Positions 52,187 to 61,998 of a DNA stretch of 64,000 nucleotides are shown here, piece by piece. The position numbers were made by a program, and so were the translations under genes. Below the pieces are notes generated by a model, which saw only the letters and a program-made list of their open reading frames with translations, had not been told where the DNA came from and did no database searches. Every line of letters starts with the position of its first letter. Position 1 is the stretch's first letter. Source of the DNA: Chitinophaga pinensis (lineage in GTDB: Bacteria > Bacteroidota > Bacteroidia > UKL13-3); contig CAMDHZ010000001.1 in the NCBI GenBank assembly GCA_945898275.1, positions 124,001-188,000 on the forward strand, read 5' to 3'.

Positions 52187-53907
52187 CGAGTATATTTTCT
52201 TCTACGAATAAAATTATTAAGGAAACCAAATAGTAATATAAGAATAACAGGACCACCTATGTTTAAGGCAATCCAATAATTTCTTTGCTTTTTTATTTTA
52301 CCCTTATCAAGCAAGCGCAGTTTTATTTCTTTACTTCTAATTTCAATAATGCCTGAATCGTCGCACAGATAATCTATGCAATTCAAAATAAGCTTTTCAT
52401 TACCAAACTGCTGATTGGTAAATCTATCATAACCCAAAGGATAAACTTCTCCAGTGCTTTTCTTAAATTGATTTCGGATTACATCTCCATCAGAAATAAC
52501 TATCATTTTGTTATTATCCACATGGTCTTTAAAAGGTAAGTCGGGCGTTCTACTTTGGTCGAACCGATAGGCAAAATTGCTAGTAAATTTACCCTCTAAC
52601 AATACCCCCATAATAAACTCCCCTTTGCTTTTACGTTGGAACATTTCTGGTTGTAAATCTAAACGAGAAACGTTTAAGTCTATGCGCACCGGAGCTGTCA
52701 ATAACCTTGAATAAAGACTACTTTTATATAAAATCGTTTTTCTTATATCTGGGTTGGCTAAAGTATCAATGGAGGCAGCAAATTGAAACCAAATTGGTTC
52801 AACCCCTCTAATAATTGGGTGATTTCCAAATCCAGAAGCAACAGGGTAATAAGGCCAATTCAAGAGTTTCTGTTGCGGCGTGCCATCTCTCATACCAGAA
52901 AGAACTGGAATGGCATGGCATTGTAAATCCTGAACCATATTTGCATTTACACGCACACCATATTTAAAAAGCATATCCTCTAAACCCGTTTCATAGGTTG
53001 GTGTTACAAATAAATTTTCCCTTCGTAAACTATCCATGTCTGCTTGTTGGGTTTCTACCAGCCACAAAACTTTGCCCCCATGCATAATAAACTGGTCTAT
53101 TTTGAATTTATCAAATTCAGAAATTTCCTTAGTTGGTTTTGCGATGATAATGCCAACATATTCAAAAAGTTTTTGCGGCACTTGGATAGACAATGGCAAG
53201 TGTTCTACTTTATAAAACTGATTTAGCATAGCTTCCGCTTCTGCAATATCCCACTTGCCTAATTCGCCATGGTCGTCGATGATAGCGATTTTCTTCTTTG
53301 TACTTTGAAGGGCGTTGCGCAAAGTATTTGCAATTTCGTATTCCAGCAATTCAACAGAACTATTAATAACCTCCTCTGGATTTTGTCCAAACTGACTTCT
53401 TAACAAATTAATTGGGTATTCTTTCCCTTTATAGTTGAGTATGGCTCCAGGAATTAGAATTTTCTGGGCAAATTCATCTTCTTTCTTAATCTGAACATTA
53501 GTTGGCTGTAAGCCTTTGCTTCCTAGTTCTTGAATAATCTCAGAGGTTCTTTTAGAATCAGCTCCTTTAAATGGGTCTATGAATTCATATTGAATGTTTC
53601 CATTACTATACAATGCAAACTCATCCAACATTTCTCTTGTTGCCCGGCTCAATCTTTTGAAACCTGCAGGAAATTCTCCTTCCAAATAAACTTTCACATA
53701 AGCAACTTCCTTTACGTTAGCAGCCATATTTTTACTGGCCTCCGACAAAGAAAAACGCTTTTCTTTAGTCAAATCTATCCTAAAGAAAAAATTCGTAAAA
53801 AGTATATTTACTAATACAACTAGTGCAATTACTAAAAGTAATTTTATAAGGCTTTGGGAGCGTTCTGATTTTCTCTTATTCATTTTTTCCATCTCTTTGC
53901 CTACCAT
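52183..53907 (-). CDS. gldG: Gliding-motility ABC transporter substrate-binding-like protein GldG
   Basis: The 574-residue protein has an N-terminal span (SLIKLLLVIALVVLVNILFTNFFF) followed by RIDLTKEKRFSLSEASKNMA, a hallmark of the GldG/ABC_transp_aux family, and a C-terminal span (NYWIALNIGGPVILILLFGFLNNFI). It has LVETQQADMDSL and WLVETQ-type segments of this family. GldA, GldF and GldG are required for gliding in flavobacteria; what they transport is unknown. The start overlaps gldF by 7 bases. Confidence 0.92.
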   Translation of the reverse strand: MVGKEMEKMNKRKSERSQSLIKLLLVIALVVLVNILFTNFFFRIDLTKEKRFSLSEASKNMAANVKEVAYVKVYLEGEFPAGFKRLSRATREMLDEFALYSNGNIQYEFIDPFKGADSKRTSEIIQELGSKGLQPTNVQIKKEDEFAQKILIPGAILNYKGKEYPINLLRSQFGQNPEEVINSSVELLEYEIANTLRNALQSTKKKIAIIDDHGELGKWDIAEAEAMLNQFYKVEHLPLSIQVPQKLFEYVGIIIAKPTKEISEFDKFKIDQFIMHGGKVLWLVETQQADMDSLRRENLFVTPTYETGLEDMLFKYGVRVNANMVQDLQCHAIPVLSGMRDGTPQQKLLNWPYYPVASGFGNHPIIRGVEPIWFQFAASIDTLANPDIRKTILYKSSLYSRLLTAPVRIDLNVSRLDLQPEMFQRKSKGEFIMGVLLEGKFTSNFAYRFDQSRTPDLPFKDHVDNNKMIVISDGDVIRNQFKKSTGEVYPLGYDRFTNQQFGNEKLILNCIDYLCDDSGIIEIRSKEIKLRLLDKGKIKKQRNYWIALNIGGPVILILLFGFLNNFIRRRKYTR

Positions 53908-54629
53908 TTTCTGCTTTCAAACATTGTTTTACTCGCCCAAATAAAAATTAGGTCGAAACCAATAAAATAAATTAAATCTCTAGAATCAACCACTCCCCTG
54001 CTTATGCTTTCATAGTGGGCATTGATTCCTAAACCAGCAACTACCGAATCCCAACTACCTAATAATTTAAAATCTGCTATTAAATCAAACAAATTATAAA
54101 AAAGAAAACAAAGGAAAAGGGAAAAAATAAAGGAAACGATTTGATTGTCGCTTATAGCCGAACTAAACATACCAATGGCAACAAAACAGCTTGCTAAAAA
54201 GAACAATCCAAGGTATGAACCCATTATTGCCCCTGTATCTAAATTCCCCTTGGGTGCACCTAATTGAAAGATGGTTACGAAATATATTAGGGTTGGCAAA
54301 ATGGTAAACAAAACAAGAGTGATGCCAGCAAAATACTTACCCAAGATAATTTGCATATCAGTAATTGGTCTTGTGGTAATTATCTCAATTGTTCCCGTTT
54401 TTTTCTCCTCGCTAAGGCTTTTCATTGTAATAGCAGAAATAAGAAACATAAACAACCAAGGCGCCATGCTAAACAAGGTATCTAAGTTTGCATAGCCATA
54501 ATCAAAAATATTATAATCTGGCAATACCCAAGTGAATAAACCTGTTGCCAATAAAAACACAAGCATTACAACATAAGCGATTAATGAACTTAAAAAGCTT
54601 CTGATTTCTTTTATATAGATTGAACCCAT
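53901..54629 (-). CDS. gldF: Gliding-motility ABC transporter permease GldF
   Basis: The 242-residue permease has six predicted spans, starting SSLIAYVVMLVFLLATGLFTW. The conserved block MKSLSEEKKTGTIEIITTRPITDMQIILGKYFAG is typical of ABC-2 permeases of the NosY/GldF type. It starts 3 bases after gldA stops and overlaps gldG. A motif-like GATTGAACCC lies at its start codon. Confidence 0.92.
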   Translation of the reverse strand: MGSIYIKEIRSFLSSLIAYVVMLVFLLATGLFTWVLPDYNIFDYGYANLDTLFSMAPWLFMFLISAITMKSLSEEKKTGTIEIITTRPITDMQIILGKYFAGITLVLFTILPTLIYFVTIFQLGAPKGNLDTGAIMGSYLGLFFLASCFVAIGMFSSAISDNQIVSFIFSLFLCFLFYNLFDLIADFKLLGSWDSVVAGLGINAHYESISRGVVDSRDLIYFIGFDLIFIWASKTMFESRKW

Positions 54630-54632
54630 AGC

Positions 54633-55535
54633 TTACTTTGTTAAGGTTTGAAATACATCTTCCAACGACTGCTCTTCTAATTGCATAGAGAGTATTATCC
54701 ATTGTTTGGATTGAGACATAATTGCCAATGCCTCTCTCACATCTTGGCTCGACTTAATGGTCCAAAAAGCACCATCTGCTTTTGCACTGATGACACCTGA
54801 AATACCTAATAAATCTGCGTTTGTGCAATCACCTTTTATTTCTAATTGCAATACAAATTGCTTGCGCATCATTTGCTGTAGGCCTGCAATATCATTATCT
54901 GCCACAATTTTGCCCTTGTTAATAATTACCACTCTATTGCAGAGCGCTTCTACCTCCTGCATGATATGGGTAGAAAAAATCACTGTTTTGTTTTTCCCAA
55001 TTTCTTTGATAAGGTTTCTAATTTCAACAACTTGATTTGGGTCTAAACCAGTGGTAGGTTCATCCAAAATTAAAACATCTGGATCATGCAAAAGCGCTGC
55101 AGCAAGTCCCACTCTTTGTTTATATCCTTTTGAAAGTTGTGCTATCTTCTTTTTGCGCTCAGGACTAATACCTGTTTTAAGAATCATTTGTTCTACGGCG
55201 GTATTAGCTTGAGCTCCTTTTATCCCCATCATACCTGCAGTAAACAATAGGTATTCTTTGATATACATATCTGCATAGAGCGGATTAAGTTCTGGAAGGT
55301 AACCAATATGCTTTCTCACTTCGAGGCTGTTGGCATTAACATCATGCCCACAGACTTTGGCTATGCCAGAGGTTTGAGGTAGGTATCCGGTAAGAATTTT
55401 CATGGTAGTAGATTTTCCAGCGCCATTAGGCCCCAAAAATCCTAATATTTCTCCGGGTTGAACCGAAAAGCTGACATTATCTAGCGCTTTTTGGGACCCA
55501 TATAATTTGTTTAAACCAATAACTTCTATAGACAT
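54633..55535 (-). CDS. gldA: Gliding-motility ABC transporter ATP-binding protein GldA
   Basis: The 300-residue ATPase drives the GldAFG complex. Walker A is GPNGAGKST (residues 35-43), the signature is QLSKGYKQRVGLA and Walker B is DVLILDEPTTG, followed by the H-loop FSTHIMQEVE. A C-terminal DUF4162-like extension follows, ending LEEQSLEDVFQTLTK. The gene starts the operon gldA-gldF-gldG-DUF4340. No clear -7 box was found upstream; transcription may begin beyond the mdh terminator. Confidence 0.94.
   Translation of the reverse strand: MSIEVIGLNKLYGSQKALDNVSFSVQPGEILGFLGPNGAGKSTTMKILTGYLPQTSGIAKVCGHDVNANSLEVRKHIGYLPELNPLYADMYIKEYLLFTAGMMGIKGAQANTAVEQMILKTGISPERKKKIAQLSKGYKQRVGLAAALLHDPDVLILDEPTTGLDPNQVVEIRNLIKEIGKNKTVIFSTHIMQEVEALCNRVVIINKGKIVADNDIAGLQQMMRKQFVLQLEIKGDCTNADLLGISGVISAKADGAFWTIKSSQDVREALAIMSQSKQWIILSMQLEEQSLEDVFQTLTK
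55456..55468 (+). repeat. Dispersed motif, shortened GGTTGAACCGAAA
   Basis: A copy with a shorter centre, inside gldA on the plus strand, preceded by an extra G. Confidence 0.5.
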
Positions 55536-55615
55536 GTTTAAAATACAACCTAATTTTTTAAGCAGTTACTTAGGTAAGTCAGCGAAAATACAGAAATGGT
55601 TGAAGAAATTTGCAA

Positions 55616-55647
55616 CAAAAAAGGGGGCGGCCTTCGGCCGCCCCCTT
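55616..55647 (-). terminator. Very GC-rich rho-independent terminator of mdh
   Basis: AAGGGGGCGGCC pairs perfectly with GGCCGCCCCCTT around a 3-base loop. On the minus strand it is followed by TTTTTT, so it ends the mdh transcript. In this AT-rich genome such a G+C stem is exceptional. Confidence 0.92.
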
Positions 55648-55667
55648 CCCACTCCCGAAGGTGTAAT

Positions 55668-56609
55668 TTATAATACGCCAATTTCGCTCAAAACAGCGTT
55701 CATCGCGCGCACTGCATCTGCACTTTTATTAAATGCTGATTGCTCTTCCTCATTTAAGTTATAATCCACAATAGCTTCCCATCCATTTCTACCTACAACT
55801 ACTGGAACGCCTAAACAAATATCTTTTTGACCGTACTCGCCATCTAAATACACACAATTTGGTAAAATACGTTTTTGGTCGCGCACAATACTTTCTACTA
55901 ACATTGCAGAAGCAGCACCTGGCGCGTACCAAGCAGAAGTTCCCAACAATTTTGTAAGTGTAGCTCCACCAACCATAGTAGCATCACTAATTTCTTTTAA
56001 CTTATCTGCACTTAGCAAATTAGAAAACGGAACGCCGTTCAAAGTTGCTAAACGTGTTAATGGTATCATCGTAGTGTCGCCATGACCCCCAATAACTGTT
56101 CCATGAATATCTGTTGTTAAGGCATTTGTCGCTAATCCCAAGTAGCCTTTGAAACGAGCGCTATCCAAAATGCCGCCCATACCAATAATTCTATTTTTAG
56201 GCAAACCTGTTGATTTCAAGGCAAGGTAAGTCATGGTGTCCATTGGATTTGAAACCACAACGATTATTGCATTTGGAGAATGTTTCAGTACATTTTCTGC
56301 AACACTTTTAACAATATTAGCATTGGTTCCAATTAACTCCTCACGCGTCATTCCTGGCTTACGCGGAATTCCAGAAGTAATTACAACTACATCAGATCCA
56401 GCAGTTTTACTGTAATCATTGGTTGTACCTGAAATACGTGTTCTAATGCCTCTCAAGGAAGTAGTTTGGTAAATGTCTAAAGCTTTTCCTTCTGCAAAAC
56501 CTTCTTTAACATCAAGTAAAACAACTTCATCTGCCAATTCTCTGCTGGCAATAACGTCTGCAGTAGTTGCACCTACTGCGCCTGCTCCAATAACGGAAAC
56601 TTTTGTCAT
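55668..56609 (-). CDS. mdh: Malate dehydrogenase
   Basis: The 313-residue enzyme oxidises malate to oxaloacetate with NAD. The start at 56609 is chosen because it begins the NAD-binding fold MTKVSVIGAGAVGATTAD; an upstream TTG-type start adds 16 unlikely residues. Substrate-binding arginines are in SGIPRKPGMTREELIGTN and the catalytic Asp-His relay in ARFKGYLGLATN and IGGHGDTTMIPL. The GIPRKPGM loop indicates malate rather than lactate. Single gene with its own terminator. Confidence 0.95.
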   Translation of the reverse strand: MTKVSVIGAGAVGATTADVIASRELADEVVLLDVKEGFAEGKALDIYQTTSLRGIRTRISGTTNDYSKTAGSDVVVITSGIPRKPGMTREELIGTNANIVKSVAENVLKHSPNAIIVVVSNPMDTMTYLALKSTGLPKNRIIGMGGILDSARFKGYLGLATNALTTDIHGTVIGGHGDTTMIPLTRLATLNGVPFSNLLSADKLKEISDATMVGGATLTKLLGTSAWYAPGAASAMLVESIVRDQKRILPNCVYLDGEYGQKDICLGVPVVVGRNGWEAIVDYNLNEEEQSAFNKSADAVRAMNAVLSEIGVL

Positions 56610-56698
56610 GGTATAAAAATTAATAATTTTATAAAAATCGTGCAGCGAAATTAACAAACTTTAAGAAAGGAAAAAGGTGATTTTAAGCATTTAGGGTT

Positions 56699-56712
56699 GG
56701 TTCAAACCGAAA
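56699..56712 (+). repeat. Dispersed motif, exact GGTTCAAACCGAAA
   Basis: Intergenic copy between mdh and the end of the histidine kinase gene, 9 bases from the kinase stop. Confidence 0.85.
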
Positions 56713-56720
56713 AACGCAAA

Positions 56721-58889
56721 TTATACTAAATCAGGAAACACCAAGGTAAAGGTAGAACCTTCATTTACTTTGGATTGAACCAATATTTTTCCGTCATTCT
56801 TACTAACAAATTCTTTTGTCAAAATTAGGCCAATTCCTGCTCCTCGCTCCCCATTTGTTCCATAAATTCCAGGTTGCTTATTATATGAAAAAAGTGATTC
56901 CAACTCAAACTCATCCATACCTTTCCCATTATCGGAAATTGAGATAAACACTTCGCCTTCTTTTTTTTCTATTTTGATTTCTATAGTTCCATTCTGGAAA
57001 GAAAATTTAATTGCATTAAACAAAATATTTCTAACAGCCAAATCCAAATGATTTGGGTCAACCCAAACCATAAAATCATCAGGCACCATATTGTTAAGGA
57101 CAAGCTGCTTTTGTTGCGCAAACTCTTCAAATAAAGTAATATTTTGATTCACTAAAAGGGAAAGATTTGTTTCCTTTTTATTAGGTAGCAACTCTCCTTC
57201 TAACTGATTCTTACTCCAATTTAAAACATTGTCTAGCAGGATATTGATAGATTTCAATTGACCATGAAGCCTATCCTTTAAGTGGTTTAAATCATTAATT
57301 GTCAATACGTCCTCATTGATTAACTCAACAATTTGATTTAAAGAGAAAATAGGATTACGTATATCATGGGAAAGGATGGAAAAAATTTTATTTTTATAGA
57401 TATTAAGCTCTTCTAAATCTTTGGCTTGCCTTTCAATTGCCTGCTTTTGTTGGGTAACCAAATCTTTAGCCTGTATTTCATTCGCCCTTGATCTTTGTAT
57501 TATATAAACAGAAATGGCTAAAAACACAATCAAAACAAGTAATCCTATGGTTATAGAATACTGAAATCTGCTTTTGGCAATTTGAATTGAATTATCCTTT
57601 TCTAGTAGCGTAATTTCATTCTGTTTTTTCTCTAAAAGATAATTAAACTCCAATTCATGAGTTCTTCGAGCATTGTCTTCAATTTGCAAACTATCTTTAT
57701 ATAAAATAGAAATATTTAAATACTGATTAGCTTGCTTGTGCCTATTCAATTTTTGTAAAATTATGGCATATTGCTTCGCAGCATCATAAATTTGTCTTTT
57801 ATTATTGCTCTGTAAGGCAAGATCATAGCCTCTCTCAGAATAATTGACACCCCTCAAATAATCTCCTTTTAAATAGTACGATTTTGCTAATCCAATTTCA
57901 TATTCTACCCTTCCAAATTTATCTCCATATTCCAAAATTTTGGGTAAAGCAATTTCAAAATAATAGATGGCACTATCTGGTTTACCTATTTCATTATAAA
58001 CTTCTCCAAAATCAAGTAAACAAATAACCTCATCTTCCATATCACCTATCTCTATTGAAGTTACGTAAGCTTGATTGAAATAATAGATGGCAGTATCAAA
58101 GTGCTTTTTTTGCATAAATATTCCACCAAGTTCAACACAAGTTTGAATATACCCAACCCGTGTACCTAAAGTTTGCTGAATAAGTAATGCGAGTTTCGCA
58201 TTTTTTTCAGCATCTTCATATTTCCCTAGAAGAAAATAAATACCTGCAATGCTAGAATAACTATTTGCTATTCCTATAGAATCTCCAAGCTTCTCCCTCA
58301 TTTGTAAAGCTTCAAAATAATAGTCTACTGTTTCTTTGTAGTTCCCTTTATCAGAATAAATATTACCTATATTATTATAGCTGTCACCAATTCCTTTAAT
58401 GTCGTTACTCTCTTTTCTGAGAATTAAACTATTCTGGTAATATTTCAAGGCAGAATCAAGTATCCCCTCTTTATGAAAAACCATACCAATATTATTGAGA
58501 ACTGCAGCTTCACCCTTTTTATCATTAACTTCTTTAAACAATTTGACAGAAAGCAAGTTATATTTCTTTGCCTTTTCTATATTTGATTTATAAAAATAAC
58601 CAATTGCTAATTGTTTAAAAGCATTTGCTTGCCCAATTTTATATCCTAAATCGCTAGAAATGCTTAATGCTTTGGTCGCGTAATATAAGGTACTATCAGG
58701 ACTGGAGTTCCTGAATTCAAAGGCTAAATCATTTAATAAGTTAACAGTTAAGGTGTCAATTAAATTTCCATTAAGCTTAGCTTTAATTTCAAGTATTTTT
58801 TTACTTTGAGAAAAGACAGAGTTTACAAACCCCAACAAAATTATGATAAGAAGGGCTTTTCGATTAAAATAAAAAAAAGGGGTGTTCAT
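56721..58889 (-). CDS. TPR-containing hybrid-type sensor histidine kinase
   Basis: The 722-residue kinase has a signal peptide (FVNSVFSQ), about eight tetratricopeptide repeats (about 70-400) such as AVLNNIGMVFHKEGILDSALKYYQNSL and SYNNIGNIYSDKGNYKETVDYYFEAL, a membrane span (YSITIGLLVLIVFLAISVYII, about 443-465), a coiled coil, the phosphoacceptor H-box SHDIRNP (His about 508) and an ATPase domain with NILFNAIKFS and SDNGKGMDE. There is no receiver domain; the response regulator gene lies 61 bases upstream and is its probable partner. The periplasmic TPR sensor is of a type common in Bacteroidota; the ligand is unknown. Confidence 0.9.
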   Translation of the reverse strand: MNTPFFYFNRKALLIIILLGFVNSVFSQSKKILEIKAKLNGNLIDTLTVNLLNDLAFEFRNSSPDSTLYYATKALSISSDLGYKIGQANAFKQLAIGYFYKSNIEKAKKYNLLSVKLFKEVNDKKGEAAVLNNIGMVFHKEGILDSALKYYQNSLILRKESNDIKGIGDSYNNIGNIYSDKGNYKETVDYYFEALQMREKLGDSIGIANSYSSIAGIYFLLGKYEDAEKNAKLALLIQQTLGTRVGYIQTCVELGGIFMQKKHFDTAIYYFNQAYVTSIEIGDMEDEVICLLDFGEVYNEIGKPDSAIYYFEIALPKILEYGDKFGRVEYEIGLAKSYYLKGDYLRGVNYSERGYDLALQSNNKRQIYDAAKQYAIILQKLNRHKQANQYLNISILYKDSLQIEDNARRTHELEFNYLLEKKQNEITLLEKDNSIQIAKSRFQYSITIGLLVLIVFLAISVYIIQRSRANEIQAKDLVTQQKQAIERQAKDLEELNIYKNKIFSILSHDIRNPIFSLNQIVELINEDVLTINDLNHLKDRLHGQLKSINILLDNVLNWSKNQLEGELLPNKKETNLSLLVNQNITLFEEFAQQKQLVLNNMVPDDFMVWVDPNHLDLAVRNILFNAIKFSFQNGTIEIKIEKKEGEVFISISDNGKGMDEFELESLFSYNKQPGIYGTNGERGAGIGLILTKEFVSKNDGKILVQSKVNEGSTFTLVFPDLV

Positions 58890-58950
58890 CTGCTATTTTA
58901 GCATCTTTATATAAATGCAAAAGTAGCAAAAAAAAACTAATTCCTATATT

Positions 58951-59319
58951 TCAATTTAATGCATTCTCTAATGCCTCTCTAACCTGCTGTAAGGTATATG
59001 GTTTAGAAATAAAACCGTAACTCCCTGCTTTTGCAATTCGCTTAAAGGTTTCACCATCTTTATGGTGTGCAGAGGTGAAAATAACCCTAGACTTACCTTC
59101 CATTAAAGTACTGGTATCAATGCCATCTAATTTGCCTTCCAAGCCTATGTCCATTAATACAATATCAAAGGTCTTAGTCTTTACCTCACTTAATGCATCC
59201 ATGCCTGTTTTTACATGAACCATATTTTGATAGCCTAGGTTATCTAAGATTTTCTTTAAAGATTCAAAACTCATTTGATCATCTTCTACGATTAGGAGGG
59301 TTCTATTATTCATATACAT
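58951..59319 (-). CDS. Stand-alone response regulator receiver
   Basis: A single CheY-like receiver without an output domain. From ATG 59319 it has 122 residues; ATG 59313 is equally possible, and the upstream TTG is not likely. The acidic pocket is at residues 12-14 (EDD), the phospho-acceptor is Asp57 in IVLMDIGLEG, and the conserved Lys is in FISKPYT near 108. It precedes the histidine kinase in the same operon and may act as its phospho-carrier or bind another protein. Confidence 0.88.
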   Translation of the reverse strand: MYMNNRTLLIVEDDQMSFESLKKILDNLGYQNMVHVKTGMDALSEVKTKTFDIVLMDIGLEGKLDGIDTSTLMEGKSRVIFTSAHHKDGETFKRIAKAGSYGFISKPYTLQQVREALENALN

Positions 59320-59414
59320 TGGCTTAGTTAACTCCTTCAATATTGAAGATTTTTTTCGGAATTAAATGTATGTTAATTATAAAATATTCATTAAATTTAA
59401 ACTATCAAATGCTT

Positions 59415-59422
59415 TAGCTTTG
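59415..59422 (+). promoter_or_regulatory. TAnnTTTG -7 box of the large T9SS cargo gene
   Basis: TAGCTTTG lies 10 bases before the ATG at 59433, implying a very short leader. Confidence 0.4.
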
Positions 59423-59432
59423 AATATCAGCA

Positions 59433-61931
59433 ATGAGAAACCTAAAACATTTTATTATTTGTGCTTTGCTTTGCAGTTTTGCCATTCAAAACTTAAAGGC
59501 ACAATACTTGAAAGGAATGAGCAAAGATTGGGTGTTAGATTTTGGGCTCCGGCCAGATACTTGTGAGATTTTCTTTTACTTCGGAAATGCAAAATTCACT
59601 AAAAATGATTTTGCTACCATCACATTATATGATAGCAGTTATAAAACAATTAAAGGTTATGAACTTAAAATCGTTAATGATTCTACCCTAAGGCTAAAGT
59701 TTCCAGCCATTTTTTCAGAACCAAAAGCAAATTGGCTCTTTGGAAAATTTTACGTAAAAGATGAAAAAGATAATTCCAGAGAAATTGGCAACTATCAAAT
59801 TCAGATTTTACGAAAAGATAACTCCATTAGTGCCCGTATCAATAATCCTATCAATAGCATAAACACCGACACCTTAATTGATTTTGTTATGCTTGAAGTT
59901 ATTGGTGTAAATACCCATTTTCTTGAACCGAATACTACTTTTCACTATGCCATTGAAAATCAATTTGGATCTAATAAATTTGATTCTGTGGCAGTTATAT
60001 CTAACGAATTAGCCTATTTATATTTACCGATAAAATCAACTCATTTAATTGGTACTTATAAAATTTATTATACCAACAAACGCGATTTAACTGTTAATCC
60101 TATAGCTATTAGGCTTGAAACTGAAGCCTATAAAGTTGGTAAAATGAGAATAGTGGCAAATCCCCCAGTTTCAAAATACTATAATCAAGGTGCTGCCAAC
60201 GCATCTTTATATCTTGAACTCCCGCAAACTGAAGCCTTCAATCCCGACACTATTTTACTTCATTTAAAAGGGCAAATTCAACTTGCACATTCGCAGGGAG
60301 CCTCCCTCCCAATATTCTTTGAATCCGATTCTGTATTGCTGGATACTGGATACTGGCCTTGGATACCACCGACTTTAAAACTATACTATAATTTTAAACT
60401 CCCTTACCAATTGCCTTCTGGCAATTACGACCTTATTTTCACTCATCCTCAATTACCCCAAGCAAGATTGCTACAACCCATAAATATTCATAGACCAAAC
60501 ATCCATCCATATTTTGTTATATTTCCAGGATGGCCATTTAAATTAAACTTTAGTTTAAAGCCAAAACCCTCAGAATTAGCAGCTATTCAGTTTGTTTTTG
60601 AGGCCAACGCCGGCTTGTATGTTGACTCGATAAAGTTCCATTTATTAGGTAAGGACACCACAGGAATTGTAGTTTTTGGTCATTCAGATTCAAGCACCCA
60701 AGATGGCCAATATGACCTTCATATTCTTCAACCCAATAATTACCCCATTTACTTAAATGATGCCATAAGGGTTGTATCCTCCTTACCACAGAATATTAAA
60801 TTAATTTCAAACCATCTTTTAAATATTGGAAGAATAGATTCAAGTAAAAGAATTCTTACCCCCAATTTACCTTCATTAATAAATATAAATAAAATGTATT
60901 TAGCCCCTATAAGATTTTTAAGAAATGGGGCCATAGACACAAGCATAAGCATTAAGGCCCCTCCAAACTTTAGATCTGACGGAACAGTAGTGTTTAATGT
61001 GGATAGCCTTGCCACAGCAGGCCATTATGATGCAGAAATATTTGACACCCTGAACCAAAAATGGCATTTACAAAAAGAAGCCATTTATGTGATGAATAAT
61101 GTCTCTAGAGCCGCAGAGATATCTCCCAAAACAGTAGCCTATGTTGGCGGTGGAAATACTCGCTTGTATACTTGTTGGTTTAAAAACACCCATTTTTCTC
61201 TGGCAAATGAAATTAGGCTTGGAAGCTATTACCATAGCCCAGTTGTTGTAAATGACACCTGCATACAATTTAGAGGAGGCAATGGTAATCCTGTTTTTTA
61301 TAATGATATTGATGGTTTTATTGGCAATGATTTTTTAATGAATGTGGTCTATTCACCTTCCATTACGCTATTTTCTCCAAACTGGATAGCCAAAGGCTCT
61401 AGAACCAAATTCACCTTACAGTCAGATGCCTCAAACTGGACCTACTTCAAAGAAATTCAATTTAACTTCAGAAAAGATTTTGTTTATGAAAACAACTTAA
61501 AAACTATTTCTTACAAGGAGTTAAATGACACCATACTTGAATTTGAAGTGGAAGCCGGAGATAGCTTAACTGGCACATATGACTTGAGAATTGATCAATA
61601 TCCTCCAAATGCATTTAGTGGAGAAACCATCGAATTAAAAGAGGCCCTTAAGGTTGTTCCTGTTGGGATAGGCGAAAACAAGAAGGGTTCAAATTCGATT
61701 CCAATGCTTGTTCCAAACCCTAACAAAGGCGAGTTTGAAATTGTATCTAACAACAACTCCTTTCAATCTTATGAAGTAACAGATATCCTTGGGAAATCAA
61801 TCACAGCAGGTTCTTTGGATCAAACCAAAACCCAATTTGACCTCTCTCAAGAGCTTAAACAATCAGGAATTTATTTCATTAAATTAAGTGGAGAAAAAAC
61901 AATTACACTTAAATTCATTTTCAATCCATAA
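59433..61931 (+). CDS. Large secreted T9SS cargo protein, function unknown
   Basis: The 832-residue product starts with a signal peptide (HFIICALLCSFAIQNLKAQ). The body is rich in beta strands, with repeated Ig-like units of about 90-100 residues (for example ATITLYDSSYKTIKGYELKIVNDSTLRLKFP, PASLYLELP-type strands and TKFTLQSDASNWTYFKEIQFNFRK). No enzymatic site is seen. A T9SS sorting domain ends it: LVPNPNKGEFEI ... GIYFIKLSGEKTITLKFIFNP. It is likely a surface or extracellular protein, perhaps an adhesin; this is inferred from its domain build alone. Confidence 0.75.
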   Translation: MRNLKHFIICALLCSFAIQNLKAQYLKGMSKDWVLDFGLRPDTCEIFFYFGNAKFTKNDFATITLYDSSYKTIKGYELKIVNDSTLRLKFPAIFSEPKANWLFGKFYVKDEKDNSREIGNYQIQILRKDNSISARINNPINSINTDTLIDFVMLEVIGVNTHFLEPNTTFHYAIENQFGSNKFDSVAVISNELAYLYLPIKSTHLIGTYKIYYTNKRDLTVNPIAIRLETEAYKVGKMRIVANPPVSKYYNQGAANASLYLELPQTEAFNPDTILLHLKGQIQLAHSQGASLPIFFESDSVLLDTGYWPWIPPTLKLYYNFKLPYQLPSGNYDLIFTHPQLPQARLLQPINIHRPNIHPYFVIFPGWPFKLNFSLKPKPSELAAIQFVFEANAGLYVDSIKFHLLGKDTTGIVVFGHSDSSTQDGQYDLHILQPNNYPIYLNDAIRVVSSLPQNIKLISNHLLNIGRIDSSKRILTPNLPSLININKMYLAPIRFLRNGAIDTSISIKAPPNFRSDGTVVFNVDSLATAGHYDAEIFDTLNQKWHLQKEAIYVMNNVSRAAEISPKTVAYVGGGNTRLYTCWFKNTHFSLANEIRLGSYYHSPVVVNDTCIQFRGGNGNPVFYNDIDGFIGNDFLMNVVYSPSITLFSPNWIAKGSRTKFTLQSDASNWTYFKEIQFNFRKDFVYENNLKTISYKELNDTILEFEVEAGDSLTGTYDLRIDQYPPNAFSGETIELKEALKVVPVGIGENKKGSNSIPMLVPNPNKGEFEIVSNNNSFQSYEVTDILGKSITAGSLDQTKTQFDLSQELKQSGIYFIKLSGEKTITLKFIFNP

Positions 61932-61968
61932 TTCCTAGTTACTTTTTGCATTCTTATCCTTTGCTGCA

Positions 61969-61976
61969 TACATTTG
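61969..61976 (+). promoter_or_regulatory. TAnnTTTG -7 box for the CoA-transferase gene
   Basis: TACATTTG lies 22 bases before the ATG at 61999, with a TTG 20 bases upstream (61946-61948). An exact dispersed motif copy fills most of the space to the start codon. Confidence 0.55.
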
Positions 61977-61980
61977 CCTA

Positions 61981-61994
61981 GGTTCAAACCGAAA
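61981..61994 (+). repeat. Dispersed motif, exact GGTTCAAACCGAAA, in a 5' untranslated region
   Basis: It ends 4 bases before the ATG of scoB, in the usual place of a ribosome-binding site, and lies just after the promoter box. Confidence 0.85.
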
Positions 61995-61998
61995 CACT

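Noticed and set aside
57052-57067. Palindrome TTTGGGTCAACCCAAA considered as an operator.
   Set aside because: It lies deep in the coding region of the histidine kinase and looks like a variant of the dispersed motif core.
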